DNA of 64,000 nucleotides from assembly GCA_013365325.1 (NCBI GenBank), contig JABVXV010000002.1, forward strand, positions 682,001 through 746,000. The letters run 5' to 3'. Source of the stretch: Dipetalonema caudispina. Lineage: Eukaryota; Nematoda; Chromadorea; Rhabditida; Onchocercidae. The notes beneath the pieces were generated by a model, which was not told the DNA's origin, did not search any database, and saw only the letters and a program-made list of their open reading frames with translations. Below, piece by piece: positions 28,949 to 41,500 of the stretch. Every line of letters begins with the position of its first letter. The first letter of the stretch is position 1. A program made the position numbers and the translations under genes.

Positions 28949-31900
28949 AAGCATTAATACAGAAATTACACGGTCACTTTTTTTAGCAAAAAAAAAAAAA
29001 AGTTAAATGATTCGATGAATCTTTGAACAACAAAGGAAATGTATTAAAAAAAAGAACAGATGCCATTTCTATATTAGCAGTAAACGAAACGAAATACATC
29101 GGTTTCCAATTCCCCCTGCAATATATCTAAGGAGTCTAGTAAACAACGTGATCCCACTGTGGTTTCTACCGCTATTCGGGAGATGTCAGTGAATGATCAC
29201 ACTGTTCATTCAGTGCGGTAATTTTCGGGGAGACAATGAGAAAAGGTAAGAAAAGATATGAAAAACTGCCATGCATCCGAGAAGTTTCGTTATTAATATC
29301 TACACGAATATGCAGCCATTCGCTGTCACTACCCCCCGACAGTTCCTGCTCATCAACCCTCCAACCTCACCAAATATCCACCCGCCAGCGGGGATATAAA
29401 GGAAGACGTGCTACGTCAACAGAACGATTCCACGGACGGTGCACTTATTGCAGCACAATAATTTTCTTCCCGTCTGATCGTCTCAGTTTCTTATTAACTT
29501 AATAATCTGAGACATTTCGGGGGGAAAATCTGGATGAGTGATTGTAATTACAAAGGAAAGGTTACTTGCGTCCATTCCGTTCTGTATTGCAATGTACTGT
29601 TGACAAGTGAAAAGTTTTTATTTTAGGAAATTCAAATTAATATTTGCTAGCTAAAGTACTTCTATTTGGAGTGTAAAATTTCACTGTAACAAAATATCTG
29701 AGCGCTTTTTTTTGACCCATCTGAAGCAATTCCGTACGTCAAATTGACGTAAACTTTATCGTTATATTCTTTGTTATTGAGAAATCAGCAGGTTGATTTC
29801 TTTGTTATCAGTGAATGTCTAGTACTTCTTTCGTTTCTTACATAATTATCAATGATTCTTTGCTCATGCAAAAGACAATGATTTCTTCCTACCTCTTTGT
29901 TAATTAATATTATCTTAACCTCCTTGTGATTATGATAATTCAATAACATTTGAACTTTCCATCTTCTTTATGTTACACCTGGCACATTTATTGTAAACAA
30001 ATTGATATTTCCCACCTTCCATCATATAATACATAATAATGATGTGGAGATATTTCTAATTGCTGTCAGAAAACTTTGCCGTTGTCAATTGAAAAGTGAA
30101 ATTTCAAATTGTTCATTGACATTGGAGTCAGAGATGGATGAACTGCATTGTGATGAAAGATTGTTATTATAGTCTGCTTACCATCAACTTACTTCAAATT
30201 CTTTGCCCACAGACTGGTTAAATAAATGTCCATTCTCTTTCATTCTTTGAAATGCTTTTCCATTTTTTCAAACTTTTCAGAGCATGACATTTTTTCGACT
30301 GTTGTAATCAGTGGGATTTCAAGAAAAGTTTAATTTGTGTCACCTCTGGAGAATTCATATGGAAACTTATTATTTTTTATCCATTTATTGAAAACCGTAT
30401 TAATTAATTTTACACACTGCTTCCTTCTGCACAAGTCATGTGATGGGAAAGGAATAACGGATGAATAGATGAAAAGAAGTGAATTAGAAATATTCACCAA
30501 ATATCATATCAACTTTTACTATCGAAATGTTTCGGATTTGTGACTGCTTTTCAAACTGTAGTAAATTTGATACGTGGTGATAACAATATCCTAGCTAATA
30601 GTTCATTTCTGCTATTATTACTTTTTTCATTTTGAATGTTTGGTTTTTCAAATCTAATGAATTTTCCGTCATTTACTTTGAGCTTCAAATACCTTATCTG
30701 TGAACAAGTTACTACACTGAAAACTTTCGTTTAAATTTTCTTAAAGAAAAGAATAACTGCGAAGACCAAAAATTATTTTACAGTCAGAGAACCGTGAACA
30801 GTTGAAAAGATGTGAAATTAAAAATTTGAAGGTGTGAAATTTGAATGATGTGATTTGATGACCATTTTGTATGTAAAAATTGGCTTCTTGATGAACTTTA
30901 TCATGAAATATAAGTTATATTCACAACCTTGAAATTGATAAAATACATTAGGATAGATTTTTTTATTCTAACTTGAAATATTATCAGAATCAAACAACTA
31001 CCTTGCATTTCTTAAATTATCAATCATATCAGGATATCAGTTTGTTCAACTAGCAAAATCAATAAATAATATCTGCAGCATTCAATCTGTTTATTTTTTC
31101 ACAATCTCACTCTGTCCTGAATCCCCGAATATTGAGGATGTCCATCACAAAGGTGGAGCCCGAAGGTTGCAATCGTTAAATGTATTCAGAATTAAGATGT
31201 CGTATCTGTGGGGATATTGAACTTGGAATTGATCTGAATTCCTGAGATCATGATACGATACCGTGTAAAGAAAGCAGTTAACTATTGCGATTCAATTTTC
31301 TTGGCCACAAGAAAAGCAAATGAAACGAGAAAAGTTAGCTTGATGATACAAAACAAGCGTTATTTTTTAAAACATTCAATGAGCTTTACAGCCTATGCGA
31401 GGAAGGAAATGTAATTTAATAGAAGAAAAAGCGGAAGCAAATGTTGCTAGAAGTTTCATCTTCAGTTCATCCAGTAAGTTATTAATTTGATACTGCATGG
31501 GCTTCATCAATAATCATTATAATATCTATTCTCATATCTAAATTTGTTTCCGATCTGGAAGATGAATAAAATGTATCATCCGTTATGGAACTATTGAAAT
31601 TATTCAACGACAATGAGATGTTGCTCAATAAATCTTTTATATTTTGTTATAAGTTTCAGAAGAAATGAGATTTTAAATTTATTCACTTTAGATATCATCA
31701 TAAAGTGATCAGTGGTGCCAAAAATAATATTATTTTAGGAACGGTAAGGAAAGTGATATGAATGATATCGAATTATCTTCATTATAGTATACATTCAATG
31801 TATCTGTCGTAATGGCAACATTAAGCGCCCAAGTGCGGTAAATTTGAAAATGCATTAGTAATTGATATATTTGTCAGTGATTTTTAAATGTGATGAAGAT

Positions 31901-32027
31901 TGACAAAATGATATATTTGGACATATGAGAAGAGAGTGAAAGTCACTGTTTGAAAGCAATATGCGACACACACATTCACTCTCAGAGTTTGATGAGAAGG
32001 AGAAATTTCCGTTAAAATTCCCAGAAG
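28949..32027. other. Intergenic stretch upstream of sel-1
   Basis: About 3 kb. The GC-richer part at about 29100-29500 looks like the sel-1 promoter (see element cluster). The rest is AT-rich. A short open - strand segment near 31105-31165 (GSTFVMDILNIRGFRTE) has a donor-like end but a stop just upstream and no acceptor, so it is not called. Confidence 0.45.
29405..29434 (-). promoter_or_regulatory. Candidate ER-stress (UPR) element cluster upstream of sel-1
   Basis: Within 30 bases about 0.5 kb upstream of sel-1 lie GACGTG (29405-29410), TACGTCA (29412-29418; on the sel-1 strand TGACGTAG, one base off the XBP-1/ATF6 UPR element TGACGTGG) and CCACG (29430-29434, ERSE core). The local GC content is higher than its surroundings. 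SEL1L/sel-1 genes are UPR targets in other animals, so the match is plausible but short motifs arise by chance. Confidence 0.35.
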
Positions 32028-35000
32028 TTACTGATTGGACAAACTGAAGTCCAGATCAGCTCGAATAAAATTATTTATTCCAGTGAAGATAGCTTTGTTT
32101 GATAATGTTAAACGAGGTAGTGCCAATTCCGGTACATTAACAGTATACTCCCAAAGTTTCAACTCCTTCAATCCGTATATCACCACGTTCGTTAAACCAT
32201 CCAATATTCTACAAAAAAAAAAAAAAGAAGAATTCTTTTTCCAAATCAGTCCATTAACAATTTTAAATTAGCCCAGAAATATCTAATTTTGATGAATTTA
32301 AAATTTGACGCAATTCGTCCCAATGATAATGCAGTAAGCGTTTTCGGCTTTAACATACATATAGATTTGTTAATGTCACATATCTTCCCAAACCATCCAC
32401 TACTTCCTTTGCTGTCTACAAATTGCTATGACGATATCTGCATAAGCAGAAAGCCAGATATCTTGGCTTTTAATTAAATGCTAAATCCTATCAGCAAGTA
32501 TCAACTGCTTCCTTGTTTTCTTTTTCATGAATCAAAAATAAATTGGAAACAGATAAACACCAAATCTTTATTGCTCAAATGGGCCTTACTTACCTTACTG
32601 TTCCTAAAATTCTCTTACCAAAAAAACACAGATCTGCGGTATGTTTCCATCTGTTTTAATTGTTGACAGTAAAGGCTCACATCTGATTCAAATTCTCAAT
32701 TTTCGAATCGTTCTCTTCAATTGTTGATATCTTCACTTTTTCAGTGCGTATATTAAATTTTCGCTGTGATATCGTTATATTTAGCAAACTTTCTGTGTAG
32801 ACGGCTGAAAAATTTACTCTTTCAGAAACTGAAAAAAAGACACTCTCAATTTCCTCCCGATATTTCCCACTTACAAACGCGTGGCATATATTTGTTACCA
32901 TCTGATATGTCAGCACAATCGAAACCCCGAAACCAAGCCTTTTTTGCATATAATAAATTACCCGTACTAATACAATTTATACAATTTGTTATATATAGTA
33001 TGGGTAAGAGATGCGGAAAAAGGTGGCTTCAACCGACGAAAATAGCGATGAGCTATGACAATGATGCAAGGAACAACTGCATTAAACTGTTATTAGGTTA
33101 ATTGTTTCAGATTAATCATTGCTCGCAGTTACGGTCCACCAGTAGTAGCGACATTGATCAGCGATTTATTGGATATAAGGTTGACGAAGTAATCGGATAG
33201 TTATTCAACAAGATGGCAGATTAGTGTCTCAACGACAGAATTAGAAATTATAACTTAGCGCGGTGGATCAACCGAAGTCCAGTAACGAGACCAGTCAATC
33301 TACGAGTATAATAAAAGCAGATTTCTTGTTCCGTATACTTGACATTGATCTTTCCGGATATAGCGGTCACTTTTATCGACCTTCATTACTAACTATAAAA
33401 GTAGTTAAATTATAAAAATTTACTTAGCTCCTTCAGTTCGAGAGTGTTGGAATTTTTTGGTGACTGGTAAAAAATGATTTTCATGCTTGTTCCTAGATAA
33501 ACTCCATTTTCAGCATGTAAAAGTGGTGCTTTTCTTAGATAAATGTCCAAATCAATTGATTGATTCCTATAATTCGTATCCGGATCACTAACTTTTCCGG
33601 TACAGTTCTTTGACTTTGTACAACTGCAAATCGTAAATTATTTAGAGTTGTAGTTGTTAAAAGGTATTCATAATTTAGGACAAAACTAATCCAAAGGAAT
33701 CTAAGATATTTCGTAGTAAATAGTGAGTTAAAATAATAAGCAGTTAGGTAATTTCAAAAAATGGAAATGCTGTAAAAGGAATTTAATTACTGAAGTATGA
33801 GATATTTTACGCTTTTTGGATCATTTTTTGATACTTACTTTACGTTGAGGAATTCGCGGAATTGTCTATTGTTGGTACTATTAGCGATATGCATAGGATA
33901 ATGATTAAGTGTTTCATACCACGTCTTCAGGTAACAGTTTATCATAGGTTCACCGAACCACAATACAGCCATATGATTTGATACAATTTGTTCTGAAATA
34001 ATATCGAATATTAGATAAGTGGACTTTAAATTCTGCCAAATAGTCTTTGGTAGAAAATAAATGTTGGAAAATAACAAGTAAAATAGAGTGGAAAGAAGAA
34101 AATAGAACTGGAAGAAAAAAGAGAAAACGTAGGGTAAATAAAAAAAAATTTGCTAACAAATCCTTGGAAGTAACTTGTATGGGACTGCATCCGGAATGTT
34201 CGGATACAATATTTAGTACCTTCTGTTGCATTCAAGAACGCAAAGAGTAAAAGATAGGTTGGACAAGTAAGTGTTCAAAAGTAAGATCTGTGAACAACTA
34301 CGATCACATTACTGCTACATCTAAATATCCAATCCATTCTATCCCATCGAATTCTGACTCAATTCAATGCTGGAAAAGACACTAAGCAATATGTTGCATT
34401 TTAAACGGAATCAATTACATTTGATATAAAACGAAGGAAGAACATTTACGGTTATTAATTTTTTTTGGTTGCAAATAACACTTCGATTGTCCAAAAGTTG
34501 CATAAACAGAGAAATCGAGTTGAATGAAATTTTCTGTTGCTTTGAGGTTTTCCTAAAATTACTACGTTTTTTAGTTGCATCGTCAAAAGAAATCTTTGAC
34601 GTGAATGAAACCTTCCCAGAATGGTATTCGAAGCAAATCGAAATCCTCCTTTATCAATAAATCAATAATTCTACATTTTTTATTCCAAGTAATTTTGGCC
34701 CGATGAGTGTTAATATATTATTGAAGATACCAGCAAACGATGGCTGAGGTACACATTATCGATCACATTGATTTGCGCTTGCATTGACCACAGCTGTTTG
34801 TTTATTTGCGTAATTCTATCTTCCATGTTTCCACAAATCTGAAAGTATTGAACTGTGAGTAATTTTAGGTAAGCTTAAACTTTCTAATAATTAACTTACT
34901 CGTTTAACTTCTTCCTGCCCTCTTATATTTCGATGTGAAAATCCTGAAACACCGTTGCCATAATTTAGTACTATTGAAGGTAATGTCAATTGAACAGTTA

Positions 35001-36214
35001 CAAATTGTAGTAAGACCTCTTGTTTTAATACAGATTTCTTTAAATTCTATAAAATTTTAATTTATTGATATCATTCGAAAAGATCAAAAATGGCTAACTT
35101 CTTGTTGTAGAGCTTTTTTGATACTCTCTTGAGCTCCACCTGTGAAATGATTTGCAATCCAAGCTCCTAATCCTCCATATAATTGCAAATTTAAATTTCC
35201 AAGCTTTAGTTGGCACTCTTTAAAATGTAACTGAAGTTTTCCGCTTTTTGGTACCAGATTTATCCGCGTAAATGTTTTGAAACCATTGATTTTGAGCGAT
35301 AAATCACCCGAAATATGCATCTGGACGAATTCAAAAATATTATTATCTCAATAAAAGTTAACAATTTCAGACAAGAATATGAATAAAACAGGAAGTTTTT
35401 ATTGTTTTCCTCCTAAATACTTCTGATAAACACTTATTTCACTTACCACGTCGAATAAATATTTAATGCTTAGAATATAAATAGGATATCATTTTATGAC
35501 GAATCAAAAAATTTAACTGTTACTGACATCAGGACTAAAATCTGTGGAGAAAAAGCTTATAATTTCACTTACAGTCCAAAGAATTCTATATGAAGCTTCC
35601 CAGGAACCGCTTACTACAACAGAGCCATCGTTGGTACTGATGACAAGACCATCTGGAGCAACCGAAGAGATAGTAATATCAGGACTTTCAAATGATTCCA
35701 CTTTTAAGTTTTTTATATCAGCTGATCCTGATCCAAGCGATACGGTCTGTGAGGGTAACACCAGCACTTCATTTTGCAACTAAATTCATCAACAAACTTC
35801 AAAATATTTCAATACCAAAGCACGTGACAGAATTAAACTGGAAATTTTCGGAATGGATTATCATTGATAAGCAAAACAGACAGTTAGAACGTTCTTCGTA
35901 CTTTTTTTTTTGTTTGCATGACACTGGGATAGTCTTGATCAGGAAAGTTTCTGGACAGTACTTATTGTCACTTCATGTCGTTACCTGCTCTATGACATGT
36001 CATTATTAAAGAGATATTATGCAACTGAAGGATAGCTAGCAATGGATTCTTTCTCAACAAATCAGAATGATTAAGAAATCCTGAAACTCACGATATCTTT
36101 TGCAACTGAAGCTAAGAATGTGAAACTTTTCTGGTTGATTCTTACTCGTAACGTTGTTTCACCATTGCTGCAACTAATGAAAATTTGAAGAAGGAATAGG
36201 AACTGTACTCGCAT
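32028..36214 (-). CDS. Secreted BPI/LBP-family (TULIP) lipid-binding protein, copy B
   Basis: Nine exons close in frame to 473 residues: 36214-36092, 35779-35573, 35320-35099, 34838-34731, 34552-34450, 33992-33839, 33623-33424, 32804-32681, 32208-32028. A signal peptide (MRVQFLFLLQIFISCSNG) comes first. The N-terminal barrel follows (VSLGSGSADIKNLKVESF; a Gly/Trp segment LYGGLGAWIANHF), then the linker strand, then the C-terminal barrel ending VNVPELALPRLTLSNKAIF ... RADLDFSL. Cys146 (KEC) and Cys186 (ICG) are 40 apart, like the single BPI disulfide Cys135-Cys175. Family members bind lipids such as LPS or phospholipids in two apolar pockets; the ligand here is unknown. Exon 8 has a second in-frame acceptor (start 32828, +8 residues). 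Splice phases are identical to copy A. An acceptor 11 bases before the ATG suggests trans-splicing. Confidence 0.87.
33105..33345. other. GC-richer block inside intron 7 of TULIP copy B
   Basis: This about 240-base segment stands out from its AT-rich surroundings and has few homopolymers. Its + strand carries a short exon-like frame after TTGTTTCAG (starts INHCSQLRSTSSSDIDQRF) that stops after 29 codons. Neither a structured RNA family nor a protein was recognised. Confidence 0.3.
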
Positions 36215-36225
36215 TGTAATATTTC

Positions 36226-36236
36226 CTGAAATATTT
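36226..36236 (-). promoter_or_regulatory. Probable spliced-leader acceptor of TULIP copy B
   Basis: On the - strand AATATTTCAG ends at 36226, leaving an 11-nt 5' UTR before the ATG at 36214. No upstream exon found. Confidence 0.5.
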
Positions 36237-38586
36237 CAATATTTGCATTATTATTTTAATAATTCTACCTTATCCAAACATTTAGTTCTCAATAACCATT
36301 CATTAAAATGTTGCTGGTAGAAGTTAATCCGAACCTCTGACTTACGTAACATTCAACAATGACGACTATTACTTTGCTATATCTTTCTTATCATGATAAA
36401 ACATCTGACTATAACTGTAGCATACTCGTATCGTAGGAGATCATCGTGGTTTAAATAAATGACAAATATTTACTTGCTCTATTTAATATCTTCATTTCAG
36501 GTAAACTGTATTCCTTCCAGTTATACATAAAAGCGCAATCATAATCGATAGTGTTCCACAAGCAAAAATTGTCAATGTTACTTTTACGAATTACTTCAAT
36601 TTTAATGTATTGAAATTGGTATACCTTAGTATTTCACATATCACATGTAATTTCAAACAATAAAGACAATTACAACTAAACATTGGAAAAGTATTGAAAT
36701 GCAATTATTTGAAATTTAATAAGAATAGTGTATATTCAACTACACTATACTCTTTTGTTGCATGACAAAAAAAAATGATGTGAAGGAATAAGAGAGATAT
36801 ATGCCGCTAGCAATGTTGTTAATTCACTTTGAAAGTAAATATACAAATAGCAACAAGTAAATATGTGACAGATATCAAAAGTTAGACAACTAGCTACGTC
36901 GGAAGAAACTCCACCGTTACCACTTTGAGAAAGATATCAAATGTTGTTTCTTTGAAATGTGAACTTTAAAAAATTGTTTAACAAACAAAACCAATACTAA
37001 AAAAAAGAGAAAACTTCTATATGATTAAGAATTAGTAAAAGGAAAGAAAATGCATGCTGCTTATTCATCATTTTTAGATGAAATGTTTTAATTCGACCGA
37101 ATTACATTAATTGTAATCATTTATACTTATTGCTGAACTTCCTTATTTCATATCTGATAAATTATGTTGAAACATATATTTCTTCATTTATCACAAATGG
37201 CAAAAATTTCATGGTCTCAAAAATGTTTGCAATTTGGATGATCGGAATTTCGCCGGGATTACCTCTTGTGTTACGAGAAAAATGTTCAAAAGATTTCACA
37301 GAAATCAAATTTGGTACTATGATTTTGTATTAACATATTGAACAATAATCGAAGATCCAAAACTATCGATCTTCCAAGAACTTTCACGGCAAAACAAATA
37401 GTTCAGGTCTTTTCCTATAATCAAAATAGATCGTTTAAACACCTGGGAAATTTAAAAGTTATAAATGAAATCTCAAGCTTAGGTTCAATAACAGTGACCA
37501 GCTGAACCGACCGATAAGTCGCACACAAACAAATAACATATAGATTGCTTTCGTAACAGCTTTAAATCATATTTAGCTCGATGTGCTTTTTTAATATCAG
37601 CGAAAATTTTATCTCTCTGATTCATAGTTAAATTTAATTTTTATAATAATCCTTGATCTTTGCCACCTGGTGATGACATAGAACTTGCTTTCTTTACAAG
37701 TCTATAAAGCGGTACTAAGCTAATCTGTTAGCTTCGAGTTCGAATTAAATGCAATCATATCACTCTATAAGAAAGACTCAAAAATCGCATTGTCGTAATC
37801 ATTCATTTAAGAAGCTATTTTGTCGAATTTGACCGATATCTTTCGTTTTATTTGCGCATTCTACTTGAATCTTCAACTTATGTCAATCATAATTTCGATA
37901 AATAAAAAGTAGTGAAATCAGATAATTATATGCATACCCAAATGAATTATGAATTGATATTTCAACGATTTTTGTTTACTCTGCAAATTTATCTTTCTGC
38001 TTAATCAATCTCACTTAAATTTATTGATTTCAGAAATTATTGATATTATAAATGAGAACATAATATGATTGTTTTCGTATTAGTTTAAATTAAAAAGACA
38101 AATTTGGATACAGAAACTTTGAATTATTTATTCCACAAATGACGGCACTGTTTCATACTTCTTAAATAAAATGAATTGATGTTATGCAGTTATAAATGTT
38201 ATTCTTAAATGCATTCCTTTTACAAACTTTTCCAATAATTCCCTTTAAATTTTCCTCTTCATAGAAATTTTTGCAAGGAAAACTTAAAAAGAAGGAAAAA
38301 TGCTTTGAAAAAATTTTATATTTGCAATTTCTTTCACTAATCAAATTAAAAAAAAAAAGAATTTTTTGTGCAGTCTTTTTGAAATTCAATGAATGCTTTT
38401 AGACGAAATATTTCTTCGCCATTTTTTAATTCCATCATTAATTCCATCTTTCATACATTTCATAACTCTTAATTGTTCCGATGCTTCCCATAAAATACTT
38501 AAATATCATATAACCTTTGCTTCTACCACTATTTTATTAAAGGTCAATCCTTTGAAAAAGAAACAAAATGCATGAAAGTTTTAAAT
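36237..38586. other. Spacer between the two TULIP genes
   Basis: About 2.3 kb, very AT-rich. It holds the copy B promoter and copy A 3' end. No exon or RNA gene recognised. Confidence 0.5.
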
Positions 38587-38587
38587 T

Positions 38588-41500
38588 TTATTCATAAATG
38601 AAATCAAAATCAACACGAATGTAACGATTTTTGGTAACAATTTGCGCATTATCCGAGATTGTCACATTATCTATGAGCGGTAATGGTATACCAATTTTAA
38701 GTGCTACTCCTCCAATTATTTTCACAGCTTTTGCCATCACTTTTTCTAAAATTTCGAGCATCCTAAAATCGAAATATACGAGAGAATATTTAGGGTTGAT
38801 AAGTTACAATTGTAGACTTAATTTCGACAAATGTAGCACCTAACAATAGACTTTATTATTCATTTCTGTAAAGTGAAATTTTGAAAGACTCAGAGGAAAT
38901 GAGTCAAATTTCGTTTTAAAATATGAAATGAATAAAGATGACAAATGTAAGAAATGAAAAGAGATATCTGTTATTTCCGTTGCAGTGGAAGATGTTAAGG
39001 TTTATTATCAACTATATAGTCTATCCAACTCAGATCAAACTAATTGATTGATGAGAAAAAATATTGATTAAAAAAAAGTGCCTTTCGTAAATTATAAATT
39101 CAAAATCAAAAAACATACTGAACATTGAAATGTCCAACGGTTGAATCATGTTCATGCAATATTACCGTAACATTACTGATAATACCCACAAGTTTCCTAT
39201 GTAAAATTGTCGGTATCGCATATATTGTTGAGTTCATCACTGAAATGATAAATATTAATTGTGGATAATTACAACAGTTGAAGTAATTATGGTTAGATAA
39301 ATTTCAGTTTTTCTACACGTCAAATAATTATTTATTATAAAGTCAGAGTTTCTTTTGTTAGTTCAACAATAATTTAAAAACGAAAAAAGGCCTTTTACCA
39401 AGCCTTGCTAATCTCTGCGATTGTTGCTTTTCAGATGATAAATGTAAATCGACAGTAGAACTTGCAAATATTCGTATACCATTTGTATTAATGACAGTGT
39501 ACGGTGTTTCAGCTAATTGAATTAAAAAATAGGTAGTCCGATTAGGATACAACAAACGTAAAGTGGGAAGAAATTTTCCAATACATATTGCAAAGAATTC
39601 ACAGCTAAATTTTAATTAAAATTATAATCGTAAAAAGTTTTTGAATTTAATATTATGACACATTATTTTTGCTAAATCTAAATGAATCTTTTTAATGAAG
39701 TTTTTTGACGAACTTTGTTAGTTCAATTAGTAATTAAAAAGATGGAAATTTTTTTAATGAGTGAAAAATGACTCCGTTCTTAGAAAGCTTGCAAATCGAC
39801 CATCGCTAGTATTCGGGGTTATAGCAAATGTCAAATTTTCATTGTTATATGCAGTCTGTAGCAAACAATTCGGTACATATTCCGATAACCAAATATGTGC
39901 CATTCGTTTCGTTGAATCAATCTCTAAATTATATTTCTCAGGTATTTATTACATTATATCACTAAGTTAAGGTTAAAAGAGTAATACTTTCTAATAATTA
40001 AATTGACTAATCAGCTGAAACTTCAGAGGATGTGATGGAATAAAAAAGAACAGTTTGACTCTTCTTTTAAATAAATTTTTGATTGTTTTTTTTTTTCTGA
40101 GAAAACATTTGCTCATAGCTTTTAAGTAAATTAAGTAGACAGATAGATTTCCTAATTAAACTTTTCCGCAAAAACTATGCTGCTTTATCGATTTTATTAG
40201 CAACCATTATCTTTATCATGTTAACGTAACATTCTTTAATTTACGGATGAAGAAAACAAAACAGATGAACATATTTTTTTTTTCAGATATACTAATTTTT
40301 TTTTTACTATCGGTACGCTCATGTGCTCTTTTTACACCAATTAGGAGAAGCTAAATACTTGATCGGATTTATCGTCAATAAGAAATTTCGAAGGCAGACA
40401 TAATTTATGAAAATTAAAAGAATGAATAAGCTAACTGTGATCCATTCGCTCCGTTGGTAGTATACATTCACCTTGCCCGTATGTTACATCAAATATCATT
40501 TCACCTTCAATATATTTGTTCGTCACTACAGGCTTCTGCTAGAAAAAATAAAAGCTAAAAGCCGAAATTACTCAAAAAGTTGACAGTTATTTAGGATAAT
40601 TTAAGATTCCAATTTCGTCACAAAACAACGCAGAATATAAGTTTTTGCTAATTCTCATAAGAAATGAGATTTTTAAATTTGAAACCGAAAACAGTTTTGA
40701 ATTCTTTTATAACTATCCCGATTTATTCCTTTTTCCGTATGTAAGTTTCTCTTGACAATGGCCATTAATTATTCTTTTTAATCAATTAATAGGCACAGCA
40801 ATTCTATACCAACTCGGTCTCAATGTAACCTTTTCGATTATTTCAGGTCGAAAGTGAAGTGTGACTTCCGTGAAGTGTAATTTTTTCGATTCTTAGAAAT
40901 TAAATAGAGAGATTAAGTAAATTCATATCAAGTAGAAAAAAACAAATGAATGAATCAATAGGAATTACAATTTACCTTGCATGAATAACTAATATATAGA
41001 TTTTTGTACACTTTAACTTGAGTAGAAAGTGCTGATAAGGCGGCATTGATCTGAACGACAGTCTTGCGTATGACATCACACATCTGTCAAACATATTATC
41101 ATCAATAAATTGCTTTTTGATACAATGCACCATTTTACGTTTCTTATTCTCATTTCATACACTAAAAAGCAAGCACTTATGTGTAAGAAATTTCAGAGAT
41201 AAATTCAAACAAATTGACCATTAATGACTTAAAAGAAGATAAGAATCTATTAGTAAGCTATAAATTTAGGAAGGTATATCTCTGATAGTGCCACATTTTT
41301 AACAGTCTCAAAAAACTATTCTCGAGATCTTTTAGACATTGTATAAACAAAGATATGTGAATCAAACTTTCTGATGTATGGTTTGCTTGATTACAAAAGC
41401 TAATTGCACTCGAAATAAGTTGACGACCCATTGTATGACACCTCCTGTAATATACACAGAAAGTTGCTGAACGTCCGTGGAACATTCACTGATCTCAAAT

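Noticed and set aside
29236..29502. 88-codon + strand ORF upstream of sel-1
   Set aside because: Starts at a chance ATG in the GC-richer promoter island. No motif, no splice partner, and Ser/Arg/Thr content follows composition.
32677..32949. A - strand ORF with an apparent signal peptide (MQKRLGFGVSIVLTYQ) that looked like the start of a third secreted gene
   Set aside because: Its 3' half is exon 8 of TULIP copy B by phase and by alignment with copy A, with good acceptors at 32804 and 32828. The upstream part is intron read through by chance.
34625..34685. A KGGF-like motif in copy B resembling a BPI strand
   Set aside because: A TGA lies in frame just upstream and no acceptor follows it. 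The true homologous exon is 34552-34450.
34900..34960. Exon-like segment between TULIP copy B exons 3 and 4
   Set aside because: It would need a phase 1 entry, whereas exon 3 ends in phase 0 and exon 4 starts in phase 0. Copy A has no counterpart.
37700..37750. GAGTTCGAATT resembling a tRNA B box
   Set aside because: No matching A box, acceptor stem or anticodon arm could be folded around it.
40795..40900. Exon-like segment between TULIP copy A exons 4 and 5 (LHFTEVTLHFRPE)
   Set aside because: Wrong phase for the neighbouring exons. The exon at 40538-40436 fits phase and length (103 bases in both copies).
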